Positions 15,477 to 16,095 of a stretch of DNA of 16,095 nucleotides are shown here, in pieces. Each line of letters begins with the position of its first letter. Position 1 is the stretch's first letter. The notes under the pieces are model-generated. The model was not told where the DNA came from. It did no database searches and was given only the letters and a program-made list of their open reading frames with translations. The position numbers and the translations under genes are program-made. The stretch lies in assembly GCA_036270095.1 (NCBI GenBank), contig DATBDE010000057.1:1-16095 (forward strand). Reading direction: 5' to 3'. The DNA is from DATBDE01 sp036270095. Lineage in GTDB: Bacteria; Actinomycetota; Thermoleophilia; Solirubrobacterales; Solirubrobacteraceae.

Positions 15477-16095
15477 CCCAGCGCCTCCCACAGCTCGTCG
15501 GGCACCGGCACTCGCGCCAGCCGCTCGAGCTCGTCGAGGCGCTCGGGCCGCGACACGCCGACCACGGTCGAGGCGATGCGCGGGTCGCGCAGCGAGTGCT
15601 GCAGTGCCACGGCCGCGAGCGCGACCCCGTGGCGCTCGCACGTCGCCGCCAGCGCCACGATGCGCGCTCGGGCCTCCGGCGTGAGCGGCGCGTAGCCGTA
15701 GGTCGGCCGCCCCTCGGGTCCCTTGGCCAGCACGCCGCCGCCGTACGGGGCCGCGTTGACCGCCGCCAGACCGCGGGCCACGGCGGCGTCGAGCAGCGGG
15801 TCGGCGGTGCGGTCGACGAGCGTGAAGCGGTTGTGGGTCAGCACCACCTCGAACACGCCGGTGTCGAGGTACTCGAGCAGCAGGTCGATCGGGCCGCCGG
15901 CCACGCCCAGGTGCTGGATCAGGCCCTCGTCGCGCAGGGCCACCAGCGCCTCCACCGGGCCGCCCGGCGCCATGCCCCCCGCGAACGAGATGTGCTCGGG
16001 GTCGTGCAGGTAGACGAGCTGGGCCCGGCTGATGCCGAGCCGGTGGAAGCTCTCCTCCAGCGAGCGCCGTACGCGCGCACCCGAGAAGTCGCCGG
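15473..16095 (-). CDS. Aldo/keto reductase, C-terminal part (partial at window edge)
   Basis: The frame is open to the right edge, so the N-terminus lies outside the window; 206 residues are visible. They begin GDFSGARVRRSLEESFHRLG and continue QLVYLHDPEH, the beta-4 region of aldo/keto reductases with the catalytic-type His, then VEALVALRDEGLIQHLGVAG, EVVLTHNRFTLVDR, VNAAPYGGGVLAKGP, GVALAAVALQHSLRDPRIASTVVGVSRPERLDELE, a normal C-terminal NADP-binding half. The LHDPE sequence and overall layout resemble the D-threo-aldose/L-fucose/L-galactose dehydrogenase branch, but the catalytic Asp, Tyr and Lys are outside the window and the substrate is not certain. The ATG at 15973 is internal, not the start. 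The gene is convergent with the epimerase gene, overlapping it by four bases. Confidence 0.88.
   Translation of the reverse strand, partial: GDFSGARVRRSLEESFHRLGISRAQLVYLHDPEHISFAGGMAPGGPVEALVALRDEGLIQHLGVAGGPIDLLLEYLDTGVFEVVLTHNRFTLVDRTADPLLDAAVARGLAAVNAAPYGGGVLAKGPEGRPTYGYAPLTPEARARIVALAATCERHGVALAAVALQHSLRDPRIASTVVGVSRPERLDELERLARVPVPDELWEALG

Overview
The window is very GC-rich DNA with densely packed genes, several GTG starts and little intergenic space. Together with the leaderless-type promoters described below, this suggests an actinobacterium, possibly a Thermoleophilia/Solirubrobacterales-like lineage. That placement is inference from gene content and composition; no rRNA or other marker gene is present.

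Region 1 (1-1584, minus strand) holds a LysR-family regulator (cbbR), a small protein with a possible PD-(D/E)XK-like signature, and the first 19 codons of an unidentified gene, apparently in one operon. Region 2 (1585-1652) is a compact divergent promoter with a near-perfect palindrome, read leftward into cbbR and rightward into the carbon-fixation genes. Region 3 (1653-8153, plus strand) is a Calvin-Benson-Bassham operon: a ComB-like (2-phosphosulfolactate phosphatase family) gene, cbbL and cbbS (red-type form I RuBisCO), cbbX (AAA+ RuBisCO activase), phosphoribulokinase and transketolase. Internal genes overlap by 4 bases or lie within 16 bases and carry Shine-Dalgarno sites. cbbL is preceded by 70 bases of unusually AT-rich DNA with its own promoter-like elements. 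The operon makes RuBP (kinase), carboxylates it (CbbLS), repairs the carboxylase (CbbX) and recycles carbon (transketolase). The role of the ComB-like protein at its head is the main open question.

Region 4 (8131-9588) contains a two-CBS-domain protein on the minus strand, whose end overlaps the end of the transketolase gene, and an XdhC/CoxI-type molybdoenzyme maturation protein fused to a C-terminal YHS domain.

Region 5 (9635-15476, plus strand) is an envelope-glycan cluster: an O-antigen ligase/polymerase-like membrane protein with a TPR tail, a small Ser-rich secreted or anchored protein, a WecA/MraY-type polyprenyl-phosphate sugar-1-phosphate transferase with a degenerate last motif, a WcaI-like GT4 glycosyltransferase and a GDP-mannose 3,5-epimerase-like enzyme. 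Region 6 (15473-16095, minus) is the C-terminal part of an aldo/keto reductase, convergent with the epimerase and sharing a CTAG stop.

A recurrent theme is that genes starting a transcription unit lack a Shine-Dalgarno and instead have a TANNNT-like hexamer about 6-11 bases before the start codon, consistent with leaderless or near-leaderless mRNAs. No tRNA, rRNA, CRISPR array, insertion sequence or clear intrinsic terminator was seen. There is no gene-free stretch longer than 300 bases.
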